64,000 bases of DNA, taken from the NCBI GenBank assembly GCA_947503895.1, contig CANNFT010000002.1:527339-591338 (forward strand). Direction: 5' to 3'. The notes below the pieces were generated by a model. The model was not told the DNA's origin. It saw only the letters and a program-made list of their open reading frames with translations, and did no database searches. This DNA comes from an uncultured Saccharospirillaceae bacterium (GTDB taxonomy: Bacteria > Pseudomonadota > Gammaproteobacteria > Pseudomonadales > Oceanobacteraceae). Shown piece by piece: positions 1-8,678 of this stretch. Position 1 is the stretch's first letter. Every line of letters begins with the position of its first letter. Position numbers and translations under genes: made by a program.

Positions 1-1
1 A

Positions 2-106
2 CAAAGTTATGATTGGACACATATAGTCGATTATAATAACGTAGGGCGGAGTGAAAATTTTAAGATGCTATTGAAAAATCATGATCTTTATTGGCTATGT
101 AAATGA
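2..106 (+). CDS. C-terminal end of an unknown protein (partial)
   Basis: An open frame runs from the window edge to a TGA at 104-106 and encodes 34 residues ending in HDLYWLCK. Its stop lies 9 bases before the start of the HAD phosphatase gene, with the ribosome site AGGAAG between them, so the two are probably one operon. Amino-acid composition looks protein-like (aromatic and charged residues, no low complexity). The family cannot be judged from this fragment. Confidence 0.45.
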   Translation, partial: QSYDWTHIVDYNNVGRSENFKMLLKNHDLYWLCK

Positions 107-115
107 CAGGAAGAA

Positions 116-655
116 ATGAAAGATAAACTGCTCATTCTTGATTTAGATGAAACTCTTGTCTACGCATCCGAAGAAAATCTTGGCTACGGCCATGACTTCG
201 AAGCAGGACACTTTTTTGTTTACAATCGGCCCTATCTGCAGGAGTTTCTTGAATTCTGCTTTGAACAATTTCGCGTAGCAGTCTGGACCTCATCAGGCGA
301 GGACTATGCAGAAGCAGTGGTTAATTCCGTCTTTGGCGGGCACTCTAAACTAGAGTTTGTCTGGGCTCGAAACCGTTGCGTCCAGCGTTTTGACCCACAC
401 TTTTACGAATATTACTTTATTAAGGATCTTCGGAAAGTTAAGAAACGAGGATTCCTTCTAGACCATATCATAATGGTCGACGACACACCGAAGAAACTCA
501 TGCGGAACTATGGCAATTTGGTGAGGGTTTCGCCATTCGAAGGTGATCGCAGGGATGAAGAGCTGCTAGATCTCATGCCATTTTTAGAAGAATTACAGTC
601 AGCCGACAATATTCGCGCTATAGAAAAGCGTGGCTGGAAACGGAGTATGGTATAA
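116..655 (+). CDS. NIF/FCP1-like HAD phosphatase
   Basis: This 179-residue protein belongs to the NLI-interacting-factor (NIF, SCP/FCP1-like) branch of HAD phosphatases. Motif I is LDLDETL near residue 8, giving the DxDxT signature. A WTSSG segment near residue 58 matches motif II, and a late VDDTPKK near residue 121 supplies the acidic Mg-binding motif. In eukaryotes this branch dephosphorylates phosphoserine in proteins; bacterial members are short, and their substrates are mostly unknown. The start has a good ribosome site (AGGAAG) and follows an upstream gene by 9 bases. No membrane segment or signal peptide is seen, so it is probably cytoplasmic. Substrate is not predictable. Confidence 0.75.
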   Translation: MKDKLLILDLDETLVYASEENLGYGHDFEAGHFFVYNRPYLQEFLEFCFEQFRVAVWTSSGEDYAEAVVNSVFGGHSKLEFVWARNRCVQRFDPHFYEYYFIKDLRKVKKRGFLLDHIIMVDDTPKKLMRNYGNLVRVSPFEGDRRDEELLDLMPFLEELQSADNIRAIEKRGWKRSMV

Positions 656-761
656 CAAAGGTAGGTTGAAAATATATTGGTGCCTTATCCGCTTTGCAAA
701 TAGTCTGTAAAGCTGCTGTCGCTCCATTTACGCTGTCATGACCAAAATTCACTGCCATTCT

Positions 762-1120
762 TTATGCAGTCCCACGCATAAAATCATCATACATTTGCCT
801 ATATTCTGGATACCAAGCGGTAAAAGAAGCGATATCAACCTTTTGTAATTTCCTTGATAAACATTCGCCAGTCATCCGACGGATGAGAAAACTCACACTT
901 TTGATAAATGCTTAGTGGCTTCATCGCGTAGACAGAAGATCCTGGTTTTGCGATTAACCAATGCATAGGAATAGAAAAATAACTGGTAGCAGTTCGCAGT
1001 ATGTTTGAATCGCCACTGAGGTTATGTCTTCTTGAAAAAACGAACTATGGCAGTGCATTTCGTTTCCCCATTGATTTTTATAGTGCGATTCATTCCCTTT
1101 TTATGATCAAAACCATGCAT
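762..1120 (-). pseudogene. Frameshifted remnant of an unrecognised ~120-aa protein
   Basis: Three consecutive minus-strand reading segments join into one protein-like sequence. The first starts at ATG 1118-1120 (or ATG 1091-1093) and reads as far as VRFFKKT. The second contains LSGDSNILRTATSYFSIPMH and ends near FIKE around 848. The third reads LQKVDIASFTAWYPEYRQMY to a TAA at 762-764. Each switch needs a single-base frameshift, one near 1024 and one near 845. The protein is rich in Trp, Tyr and Met, with no low complexity, and I do not recognise it. The intact frames are too short for ORF callers. The rest of the 656-1213 gap holds only the urtA promoter. Confidence 0.5.
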
Positions 1121-1149
1121 GTATAGGTGTGTATGGGTGAACTGTTTTG

Positions 1150-1165
1150 TGGCACACGGGTTGCA
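1150..1165 (+). promoter_or_regulatory. Sigma-54 (RpoN) promoter of the urea transporter operon
   Basis: The sequence TGGCACACGGGTTGCA matches the -24/-12 RpoN consensus (TGGCAC, five bases, TTGCA). It lies 48 bases before the urtA start, which places transcription initiation near 1176. Urea transport genes are commonly under NtrC/RpoN nitrogen control, so this fits. No convincing palindromic NtrC site was seen just upstream. Confidence 0.8.
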
Positions 1166-1213
1166 CTAGTGGATTAGACAAAACATTCATCCAGCCGATA
1201 AAGGGCAAGCACT

Positions 1214-2533
1214 ATGGTTCGATCCAACTCGTCTAAACCTCTATTGAAGACTCTCTCAAAAGCAGTGGGTATAACGGCCTTGTCTTTAGGTGCGGCGTTT
1301 GTACAAGCAGCGGATACGATTAAAGTCGGCGTGCTGCATTCGCTTTCTGGCACGATGGCTATTTCCGAAACCACCTTAAAAGATACGGTCTTAATGATGG
1401 TGGAAGAACAAAATAAAAAGGGGGGATTACTGGGTAAAAAGTTAGAAGCCGTTGTGGTTGACCCTGCATCTAATTGGCCATTGTTTGCAGAGAAAACCCG
1501 CGAGTTGCTGGAAAAAGATAAAGTAGATGTGATATTTGGTTGTTGGACTTCAGTTTCCCGTAAGTCAGTATTGCCAGTGGTGGAAGAGCTAAACGGATTG
1601 TTGTTTTACCCTGTGCAATACGAAGGTGAGGAATCGTCTAAAAATGTTTTTTATACGGGCGCTGCGCCGAACCAACAAGCCATTCCAGCAGTGGATTACT
1701 TGATGAATGAAGTCGGTGCCAAACGCTGGGTACTGGCCGGTACCGATTATGTTTACCCCCGCACCACCAATAAGATTTTAGAAAGCTATTTAAAGAGCAA
1801 AGGGGTGGACGCGAAAGACATCATGATTAGCTATACGCCCTTTGGCCATTCTGATTGGCAAACCATTGTTTCTGATATTAAAAAGTTTGGTGCCAGTGGC
1901 AAGAAAACCGCCGTGGTCTCGACCATCAATGGTGATGCAAATGTTCCTTTTTACAAAGAATTGGCTAACCAAGGAGTGAGCGCTGAAAACATTCCCGTTG
2001 TTGCTTTTTCGGTGGGCGAAGAGGAACTTTCAGGGTTTGATGCTAAGCCTCTGGTGGGTCATCTCGCGGCTTGGAATTACTTTATGAGTGCCGAGTCCGA
2101 TGCAAATGATGCCTTTATTGATCAATGGCACGCTTACACGAAGAATGAAGATCGCGTGACCAATGACCCGATGGAAGCCACGTACATCGGCTTTGAAATG
2201 TGGGCCAAAGCGGTGACCAAAGCCAAATCAGTCAGCGTCGATGACGTTCGTCAAGCCATGTACGGCATGACCGTTCCGAACTTAACGGGCGGTTTAGCGA
2301 AAATGAACACAAATCATCACCTGTCAAAGCCGGTGCTGATTGGAGAAATTCAAGAAGATGGCCAGTTTGATATTGTTTGGAAAACGCAATCAGAAGTGAA
2401 AGGTGATGCTTGGACGGATTATTTACCTGAAAGTAAGCATTTAATATCTGATTGGACTGCGCCTATCCAGTGCGGCAATTACAACACCGTGACGAAAACC
2501 TGTGGTGGTGCTCAGGTGGCGACTGGGCAATAA
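1214..2533 (+). CDS. urtA: Urea ABC transporter, periplasmic substrate-binding protein
   Basis: UrtA captures urea (or short amides) in the periplasm and delivers it to the UrtBC permease. The 439-residue protein starts with a signal peptide (hydrophobic core ITALSLGAAFVQAA, cleavage near residue 32). It continues with IKVGVLHSLSGTMA, the usual N-terminus of this type I periplasmic-binding family. The FGCWTSVSRKSVLPVVEE and PVQYEGEE segments are typical of UrtA rather than of branched-chain amino-acid binders. Length is normal for the family. It is the first gene of urtABCDE and lies behind an RpoN promoter, consistent with induction by nitrogen limitation. No urease genes are in the window. 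Confidence 0.95.
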   Translation: MVRSNSSKPLLKTLSKAVGITALSLGAAFVQAADTIKVGVLHSLSGTMAISETTLKDTVLMMVEEQNKKGGLLGKKLEAVVVDPASNWPLFAEKTRELLEKDKVDVIFGCWTSVSRKSVLPVVEELNGLLFYPVQYEGEESSKNVFYTGAAPNQQAIPAVDYLMNEVGAKRWVLAGTDYVYPRTTNKILESYLKSKGVDAKDIMISYTPFGHSDWQTIVSDIKKFGASGKKTAVVSTINGDANVPFYKELANQGVSAENIPVVAFSVGEEELSGFDAKPLVGHLAAWNYFMSAESDANDAFIDQWHAYTKNEDRVTNDPMEATYIGFEMWAKAVTKAKSVSVDDVRQAMYGMTVPNLTGGLAKMNTNHHLSKPVLIGEIQEDGQFDIVWKTQSEVKGDAWTDYLPESKHLISDWTAPIQCGNYNTVTKTCGGAQVATGQ

Positions 2534-2557
2534 ATCTTCCCTTTCGTATTGATCGAA

Positions 2558-2596
2558 GTGTCCTCATACCGGCATGAAGAATGGTTATGAGGACAC
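2558..2596 (+). promoter_or_regulatory. Intercistronic hairpin between urtA and urtB
   Basis: A perfect 11-bp inverted repeat, GTGTCCTCATA (2558-2568) and TATGAGGACAC (2586-2596), encloses a 17-base loop in the urtA-urtB gap. It is not followed by a T run, so it is more likely an mRNA-stabilising or partial-termination element than a true terminator. Such hairpins often keep the binding-protein transcript more abundant than that of the permease genes. Confidence 0.6.
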
Positions 2597-2674
2597 CCGC
2601 TCAGCGGTCATGCACGAACACAGCGTTCACAACCTCGACCGATAAGGTCACATCCATAAAAAAGGTATTTCACT

Positions 2675-4333
2675 ATGCGAATGGTCCATGGGCTGTTGCT
2701 TTGGCTCATTGCTTGTAGCATCAGTCAATCGGTTTTAGCCGCCACTGACGTCGAGGCCACAGTGAGTCAGTCAAGCCAGGCTCCTTCTATAATGACGCTT
2801 CAGTCGCTCATCGATACGCTGCCAACGGCCAGCTACGATGAAAAATCCATCTTGATTCGATCCATTGCGGAAAAATCCACGGATGACTCGCTTGCTATTT
2901 TAACCGCTCTATTGCAAGGCGATTTATTTTACATCAAGAAAACACAGCAATTAGTTTACCGAGCACCTACAGAAGGCAAACAATACCGCGCAATTGCAGC
3001 ATTGACCGGTGAAATATTGGGTGAATATAAAAATCGAAAACTTAAAAAGGTGGGTATCAACAATAAATTACGAGGTGAATTGAAAAATGCCATTGCATTG
3101 GTTCAGCTCAAGTCACCGGATTCTCGTGTGAGACAACACGCGGTGGATGCGTTAATGGGTTCACTACAGCCCGAGTACTTGCCACTCATTCATCAGGCAT
3201 TATTGGTTGAAAAAGATAATCAGATTAGAGAGCCGTTAATGGTGGCAAAAGCGGTTCTCGATTTATCATCTAAAGAAACGGAGCTTTATCGATCAGCGAT
3301 CAATACTTTACATGGTTCACTTTATCCCGCTGCACGCATTGCATTAATTAAATTTATTGAAGCCCCCCATCATCACTCATCCTCTGTTTTAATTGACCAA
3401 GCCAAGCAAGCTATCGCCTCGATTGATCAAAAAGTGAAACTAAATAACATTGCCGAAAATGTGTATTTTGGCATCGCACTCGGTGCCGTCTTATTATTAG
3501 CGGCAATTGGTCTGGCCATTACCTTTGGTGTGATGGGTGTCATTAATATGGCCCATGGCGAAATGATTATGCTGGGAGCGTACACTACTTTTGTGGTGCA
3601 GCAATGTATGCCCAATCATTTAAATTACTCACTGTTAGTGGCGATTCCAGCTGCTTTTCTAGTCTCAGGTTTAGTCGGTGTGTTAATCGAACGGAGCGTG
3701 ATTCGCCATTTGTATGGTCGCACACTGGAAACCTTACTGGCGACGTTTGGTATTAGCTTAATTTTGCAGCAAGCGGTGCGTTCTATTTTTGGCCCGCTGA
3801 ATCAAGATGTAAACACCCCCGATTGGATGGCGGGTACGTTTAGCGTCAACCCCGGATTAGCGCTGACCTACAATCGGCTCTACATCATACTTTTCAGTTT
3901 ATTGCTGTTGGCAGCGTTAGCGCTGGTATTGAAGAAAACTTTGTTTGGTTTGCAAATGCGTGCGGTCACTTTAAACCGCCCGATGGCCAGTTCGATGGGC
4001 ATTAAAACCGGTTGGGTGGATGCACTCACATTTGGCTTGGGATCGGGTATAGCGGGCATTGCCGGTGTTGCACTCAGCCAGTTAACGAATGTGGGTCCTA
4101 ACTTAGGGCAAGCTTACATTATCGACAGCTTTATGGTGGTGGTGTTTGGTGGTGTGGGTAATTTATGGGGAACACTGGTCGGTGCCATGTCCTTGGGCAT
4201 TGCAAACAAAGTATTTGAGCCATTGGCAGGTGCTGTGTTAGCCAAAATTATTGTGTTAGTCGCCATTATTTTATTTATTCAAAAACGGCCGCGTGGATTA
4301 TTTGCGCTGAAAGGCCGTGCGGTGGAGGGTTAA
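2675..4333 (+). CDS. urtB: Urea ABC transporter permease UrtB
   Basis: UrtB is one of the two integral-membrane subunits of the urea importer. The 552-residue protein has a signal-like N-terminus and an N-terminal extracytoplasmic region of about 240 residues rich in short helical repeats, typical of UrtB. A LivH-like permease domain follows from about residue 265. Permease hallmarks are GVMGVINMAHGEMIMLGAYT (first permease helices) and the loop GVGNLWGTLVGA near the C-terminus. It follows urtA after 141 bases containing a hairpin. UrtC begins 4 bases after its stop. Confidence 0.93.
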   Translation: MRMVHGLLLWLIACSISQSVLAATDVEATVSQSSQAPSIMTLQSLIDTLPTASYDEKSILIRSIAEKSTDDSLAILTALLQGDLFYIKKTQQLVYRAPTEGKQYRAIAALTGEILGEYKNRKLKKVGINNKLRGELKNAIALVQLKSPDSRVRQHAVDALMGSLQPEYLPLIHQALLVEKDNQIREPLMVAKAVLDLSSKETELYRSAINTLHGSLYPAARIALIKFIEAPHHHSSSVLIDQAKQAIASIDQKVKLNNIAENVYFGIALGAVLLLAAIGLAITFGVMGVINMAHGEMIMLGAYTTFVVQQCMPNHLNYSLLVAIPAAFLVSGLVGVLIERSVIRHLYGRTLETLLATFGISLILQQAVRSIFGPLNQDVNTPDWMAGTFSVNPGLALTYNRLYIILFSLLLLAALALVLKKTLFGLQMRAVTLNRPMASSMGIKTGWVDALTFGLGSGIAGIAGVALSQLTNVGPNLGQAYIIDSFMVVVFGGVGNLWGTLVGAMSLGIANKVFEPLAGAVLAKIIVLVAIILFIQKRPRGLFALKGRAVEG

Positions 4334-4337
4334 TATC

Positions 4338-5579
4338 ATGAAGCATTCAACTGCCCAGTTGCCGTCTGCCAACGCCGCAACCTCGATGCAGCTCGGTCCT
4401 TTGACTCGGCTATTGGTGGGCGATAAAGGTGGGCAACGTTTTTTAATGGGCCTTTTAGCGTTACTGATTATATTCCCCACTTGTAATCTTCTATTTGCTG
4501 AAGGGTCTGCACTTCATGTTTCCACCTACACACTGACATTAGTGGGCAAGTATTTATGTTACGCCTTGCTCGCCATTGCGGTGGATTTAATTTGGGGGTA
4601 TTGCGGTATCTTGAGTTTAGGACACGGAGCATTTTTCGCATTGGGTGGCTATGCCATGGGCATGTATTTGATGCGACAAATTGGCGACCGTGGTGTTTAT
4701 GGGAACGCTGAACTGCCCGATTTTATGGTGTTTCTCAATTGGACTGAACTGCCTTGGTACTGGTTTGGATTCGATCAATTTTGGTTTGCTGCGTTAATGA
4801 TACTGTTGGTGCCCGGTGCATTGGCATTTCTTTTTGGCTGGCTAGCCTTTCGTTCACGTGTAACCGGCGTGTACCTTTCTATTATGACGCAGGCCATGAC
4901 GTATGCGTTAATGCTGGCGTTTTTCCGCAACGACATGGGATTCGGTGGCAATAACGGATTAACAGATTTTAAAGATATTCTAGGCTTTGATTTGCAAGAC
5001 TCATCAACCCGAAATGGTTTATTTGTGTGTTCGGCAGTGGCGCTCGGCTTAGGGTATTTACTGGCACGTTGGATTACTCAATCTAAATTAGGCCGGGTAT
5101 TGGTCAGTGTGAGGGATGCGGAAAATCGAACCCGTTTTTTAGGTTACCGTGTTGAACACTATAAATTATTTGTGTTCGTGGTTTCTGCCATGATGGCCGG
5201 TGTCGCTGGGGCATTATACGTTCCGCAAGTCGGCATCATTAATCCCGGTGAATTTTCGCCGATCAATTCCATTGAAATGATTATTTGGGTGGCCGTCGGT
5301 GGTCGTGGCACTTTATTTGGTGCTGCGTTGGGCGCGATCGCTGTGAATTACGCGAAAACCTATTTCACCGGTGCATTTGCCGAGCTGTGGTTATTTATGT
5401 TGGGGGGACTGTTTGTCATGACGACCTTGTATTTACCCAAAGGCATGGTTGGGTTTGTTGAGCAGTTGAAAGCAGGTGAAGGTCGCTCGGGGCGATTATA
5501 CCTTTGGTTATTGGCTCAACTGCGTAAGCGAGAATTAAAAGACGCTCAGCCCGCTGCAGATCAAGGGGAGTTAAAATGA
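4338..5579 (+). CDS. urtC: Urea ABC transporter permease UrtC
   Basis: UrtC is the LivM-like second permease subunit that pairs with UrtB. I place the start at ATG 4338 because GGAGGG lies 8 bases upstream; an earlier ATG at 4317 would overlap urtB. The protein is then 413 residues with about 8-10 membrane segments. WGYCGILSLGHGAFFALGGY is the LivM/UrtC family signature, and VSVRDAENRTRFLGYRVEHY is the cytoplasmic coupling loop that contacts the ATPases. The gene ends in an ATGA overlap with urtD, indicating translational coupling. Confidence 0.93.
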   Translation: MKHSTAQLPSANAATSMQLGPLTRLLVGDKGGQRFLMGLLALLIIFPTCNLLFAEGSALHVSTYTLTLVGKYLCYALLAIAVDLIWGYCGILSLGHGAFFALGGYAMGMYLMRQIGDRGVYGNAELPDFMVFLNWTELPWYWFGFDQFWFAALMILLVPGALAFLFGWLAFRSRVTGVYLSIMTQAMTYALMLAFFRNDMGFGGNNGLTDFKDILGFDLQDSSTRNGLFVCSAVALGLGYLLARWITQSKLGRVLVSVRDAENRTRFLGYRVEHYKLFVFVVSAMMAGVAGALYVPQVGIINPGEFSPINSIEMIIWVAVGGRGTLFGAALGAIAVNYAKTYFTGAFAELWLFMLGGLFVMTTLYLPKGMVGFVEQLKAGEGRSGRLYLWLLAQLRKRELKDAQPAADQGELK

Positions 5580-6343
5580 GTCTGGGTATACCTAAGCATA
5601 TTGATAACCACAGTATTTTGTATTTAGACGGTGTGAGCGTTAGCTTTGATGGATTTAAAGCATTGAATAATTTGTCGCTTGAAATGGGGGCGGGCGAAAT
5701 GCGTGCGATCATCGGCCCAAATGGTGCCGGTAAAACCACCATGATGGATGTCATCACAGGTAAAACACAACCGGATACGGGTCGGATTCAATTTAAAGAC
5801 AGCATTGATTTAACCCAATATGACGAAGCTGCTGTGGCCAATTTAGGGGTGGGTCGAAAGTTTCAAAAACCCAGTGTCATTGAGAGCCTAACCGTTTTCG
5901 AAAATTTAGAGTTATCCATTAAAGGGCATCGTGGTGTTTGGCAGAGTTTAGTGCATCGTTTAAGCGGAGCGCAAAAATCGAAAATTGACCATATTTTGGA
6001 GCTGATATCTTTGCAAGAAAAGCAGCACAGCTTGGCGGCTAATTTATCCCACGGGCAAAAACAATGGTTAGAGATAGGCATGCTCATCAGTCAAGAAGCA
6101 GAGTTATTGCTCATAGATGAGCCAGCGGCAGGCATGACCGATGAGGAAACCATGAAAACCGCAGCACTATTTAAAACGCTTGCCCAGCATCATTCACTTA
6201 TGGTGGTCGAACACGATATGGACTTTATTGCGGCGCTTGATTGTCGCGTGACTGTCCTCCATGAAGGCAGTGTGTTAGCGGAAGGGTCACTGGCCAGTGT
6301 GCAGAATAACCAGCAAGTGATCGATGTCTATTTGGGGCGATAA
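5576..6343 (+). CDS. urtD: Urea ABC transporter ATP-binding protein UrtD
   Basis: This is one of the two ATPases that drive urea import. The 255-residue protein has Walker A GPNGAGKTT near residue 48, an ABC signature in NLSHGQKQWLEIG and Walker B LLLIDEPAAGM, followed by a switch histidine in VVEHDMDF. The SHGQ variant of the signature and the GRKFQKPSVIESLTVFEN segment are characteristic of UrtD/LivG. The start overlaps the urtC stop by 4 bases, and urtE starts 2 bases after its stop, so the five genes form one tightly coupled operon. Confidence 0.95.
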   Translation: MSLGIPKHIDNHSILYLDGVSVSFDGFKALNNLSLEMGAGEMRAIIGPNGAGKTTMMDVITGKTQPDTGRIQFKDSIDLTQYDEAAVANLGVGRKFQKPSVIESLTVFENLELSIKGHRGVWQSLVHRLSGAQKSKIDHILELISLQEKQHSLAANLSHGQKQWLEIGMLISQEAELLLIDEPAAGMTDEETMKTAALFKTLAQHHSLMVVEHDMDFIAALDCRVTVLHEGSVLAEGSLASVQNNQQVIDVYLGR

Positions 6344-6345
6344 AT

Positions 6346-7044
6346 ATGTTAGCAGTCAATCAGATTGATGTTTTCTATGGGGCGAGCCAAGCACTTTACG
6401 ACGTTTCAATTCAGGCTCGCATTGGTGAAGTCACCTGTGTTTTGGGGCGCAATGGTGTGGGTAAAACCACCTTAATGCGAGCATTAGCAGGCCATCAAAA
6501 GATCAAGCACGGAGAGATACAGTTTGACGGGCAAGTGATCAGTGGCATGGCCCCCCATGAGTTAGCCAAACAAGGCATTGCTTATGTCCCACAGGGCCGA
6601 GAGATTTTTTCGCAATTAACGGTGGAAGAAAATTTGAAAACGGCTTTTTCTTCTTTACCCAAATCACAACGGAGGATGGACGAAGAAATATTCGAGCTAT
6701 TTCCTGTGTTAAAAAAAATGCTGAAACGTCGCGGAGGAGATTTATCCGGTGGGCAGCAGCAACAGCTTGCGATCGCAAGAGCACTATTGTTGCGGCCAAA
6801 GGTGTTGATTTTGGATGAGCCTACGGAAGGCATTCAGCCTTCCATCATCAAAGACATTCAGCGAGTGATTGAGTTGCTGCGCGAGCGGGGGCAAATGGCC
6901 ATCGTGCTGGTTGAGCAATACTTGGACTTTGCGATGGCGCTAGCGGATCAATACACCATATTGGAAAGAGGACGAGTTGTATCGCAAGGCAGCGGTGAGG
7001 CTTTACAGTTCTCTGAAGAAGCGAAGCAGTGGTTGGCGATTTAG
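6346..7044 (+). CDS. urtE: Urea ABC transporter ATP-binding protein UrtE
   Basis: UrtE is the LivF-like partner ATPase of UrtD. The 232-residue protein carries Walker A GRNGVGKTTLM, Q-loop YVPQGREIFSQLTVEEN, signature LSGGQQQQLAIARAL and Walker B VLILDEPTEGIQPS. IKDIQRVIELLRERGQMAIV and VEQYLDFA are typical of UrtE. It is the last gene of urtABCDE; about 180 bases follow before the next gene, and no strong terminator was seen there. Confidence 0.95.
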   Translation: MLAVNQIDVFYGASQALYDVSIQARIGEVTCVLGRNGVGKTTLMRALAGHQKIKHGEIQFDGQVISGMAPHELAKQGIAYVPQGREIFSQLTVEENLKTAFSSLPKSQRRMDEEIFELFPVLKKMLKRRGGDLSGGQQQQLAIARALLLRPKVLILDEPTEGIQPSIIKDIQRVIELLRERGQMAIVLVEQYLDFAMALADQYTILERGRVVSQGSGEALQFSEEAKQWLAI

Positions 7045-7241
7045 CCTGACGTGCATCTGAGCGAAACCGTGCGGATGGCTGAAATACGAATTTGCCGACT
7101 TTGCTAAGCAGTGCGCAGTCCGTTTTTGATGTTGGTCACTTACATCTGTGGATACTTAGACACGGGGCTGCTTTAATAGGCCACTTTGTGATCGGTATCG
7201 TTACAGGTTAACGGTTCGCCAACCCAATGAATGAGATTGAT

Positions 7242-7574
7242 ATGATGAATATACGCACACTGTCGGCCAGTTTATTTTTGCTTTTGCCTCTTTTTGCACA
7301 AGCCCATGATCCTAGTTTGCACAAAAAAGGTGAAGACCCAAAGTGCGAGCAATTTATGGAAAAGAATGCTGACAAGCTCGACTCAAAAGACCCGATCACG
7401 GTTGCGATGAAAAAACGCTGTCATGCTTTTATGCACAAAAATGCGCACAATGGAGAGGCTAAGGGCGAGCATAAAAAAGACGCCCATGCAGATCATAAGC
7501 ATACGGAACACAAACACGAGCACAAAGAAAAGCATGACCATAAAGGTCAGCACAAGCACGACCACGCTGAGTAA
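7242..7574 (+). CDS. Small secreted His-rich (metal-binding) protein
   Basis: The protein has about 110 residues. A signal peptide (MNIRTLSASLFLLLPLFAQA) is followed by two cysteines around a Lys-rich middle (CEQFMEKN and KKRCHAFMH). The C-terminal half is made almost entirely of His, Lys, Asp and Glu (HTEHKHEHKEKHDHKGQHKH). Such tails bind Ni, Zn, Co or Cu, so a periplasmic metal store or buffer is likely. It follows the urea transporter by about 200 bases. Nickel would make sense because urease needs it, but that link is only inference. ATG 7242 or 7245 is preferred over 7227 because the signal peptide starts there. Confidence 0.7.
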   Translation: MMNIRTLSASLFLLLPLFAQAHDPSLHKKGEDPKCEQFMEKNADKLDSKDPITVAMKKRCHAFMHKNAHNGEAKGEHKKDAHADHKHTEHKHEHKEKHDHKGQHKHDHAE

Positions 7575-7644
7575 GTGATAACGGATCGGTCATTGCACAT
7601 GATGACCGATCCAACGCTGACGTCCTGACTGCAAAACCTCGTGC

Positions 7645-8655
7645 TTACAAAGCTGGTTTTTCAGGTCGTGGCGCGTAGGCAAATACATCAGAGCGCATTT
7701 GCTGATCATGAAACCCCAATTTTTCGAGCCCATCCAATACGGAATAGACAAAATTTGGGCCACCACATGCAATGACTCGAATGTGTTTAAGGTCCATGAC
7801 ATCCTGCTGAATGAGATGTTCCACTGGCTCTGGCGTGTAAAACTCACACTCTGGGTTTTCGGGTGTCATTTGTCGATAACGAATCAAACCCTGCTCGGCC
7901 CACTGTGCGGCAACGCTGGAATAAAAACCGCTGACATCGCGATTAATCCAGTATACGTATAAAGCACTGTGCTGATGTCGAAGTTGTTCTTCGATCATGG
8001 CTTTCGCTTGAGAAAACCCCGTACCCGCGACGACAAAAACCAAAGGGTCATGCAGGTTATCGGACTGCAACCATACATCTCCTTTCGGAAGGCGTGCGCG
8101 CACCGTGGGGTGAGATTTCAAGTGATTCAATATCATGCTGGAATTGGGGTTGTCGGAGCTGACACCCAAATGTAATTCGAGACTGCGACCATTAGGCGCA
8201 CTGGCAATGGTGAACGGATACTCGCCGCCGTCGATTAACAACTCAAGATATTGCCCCGCATGGTAGTCTGGCAGTTTACCGGCCGGTGCCATCAGTTCAA
8301 TGCGATAGACGTCCTCGCTCATGGGTTCCACTTCAGCTATTTGAAATGCAATATGCTGCAACGGAATTTCTCCTGGTCCTAACACGTTATCCAACTCCAA
8401 AATAAGGTCGCTGTCTGCGCTGGCGACGCAGGGCAAAAAAATAGATTGTGCAATGCTGTCGGGTGTCACCAGACCTTGCCGTGTTTTCGCAACACCCGCT
8501 ATCAGTTTGGCTTTGCACACCTCGCATACGCCGTTCTCACAACTTTTACGTATGCGAATGCCCGCCTTGGCAGCTGCATTCACCAGGTCTTCATCTGCTT
8601 GGGCAGTAAACTGAAGACCTTTTGGTTGCAGTATGACTTTATAAGTCTGGGTCAT
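7645..8655 (-). CDS. 2Fe-2S ferredoxin/FAD-NAD(P)H reductase-like protein
   Basis: This 336-residue protein has an N-terminal plant-type 2Fe-2S ferredoxin domain fused to an FNR-like FAD and NAD(P)H-binding reductase. The cluster ligands are CENGVCEVC (residues about 39-47) and a fourth Cys in FLPCVA. The flavin site is in YPFTIASAP and the pyridine-nucleotide fold begins at VVAGTGFSQAKAM. It resembles proteins annotated as CDP-6-deoxy-delta-3,4-glucoseen reductase, but the neighbouring ubiD suggests a household electron-transfer role rather than sugar synthesis. It starts 23 bases after the ubiD stop on the same strand, so the two are likely co-transcribed. Confidence 0.85.
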   Translation of the reverse strand: MTQTYKVILQPKGLQFTAQADEDLVNAAAKAGIRIRKSCENGVCEVCKAKLIAGVAKTRQGLVTPDSIAQSIFLPCVASADSDLILELDNVLGPGEIPLQHIAFQIAEVEPMSEDVYRIELMAPAGKLPDYHAGQYLELLIDGGEYPFTIASAPNGRSLELHLGVSSDNPNSSMILNHLKSHPTVRARLPKGDVWLQSDNLHDPLVFVVAGTGFSQAKAMIEEQLRHQHSALYVYWINRDVSGFYSSVAAQWAEQGLIRYRQMTPENPECEFYTPEPVEHLIQQDVMDLKHIRVIACGGPNFVYSVLDGLEKLGFHDQQMRSDVFAYAPRPEKPAL

Positions 8656-8678
8656 AGATGTTTCATCGGCACGGCTTT

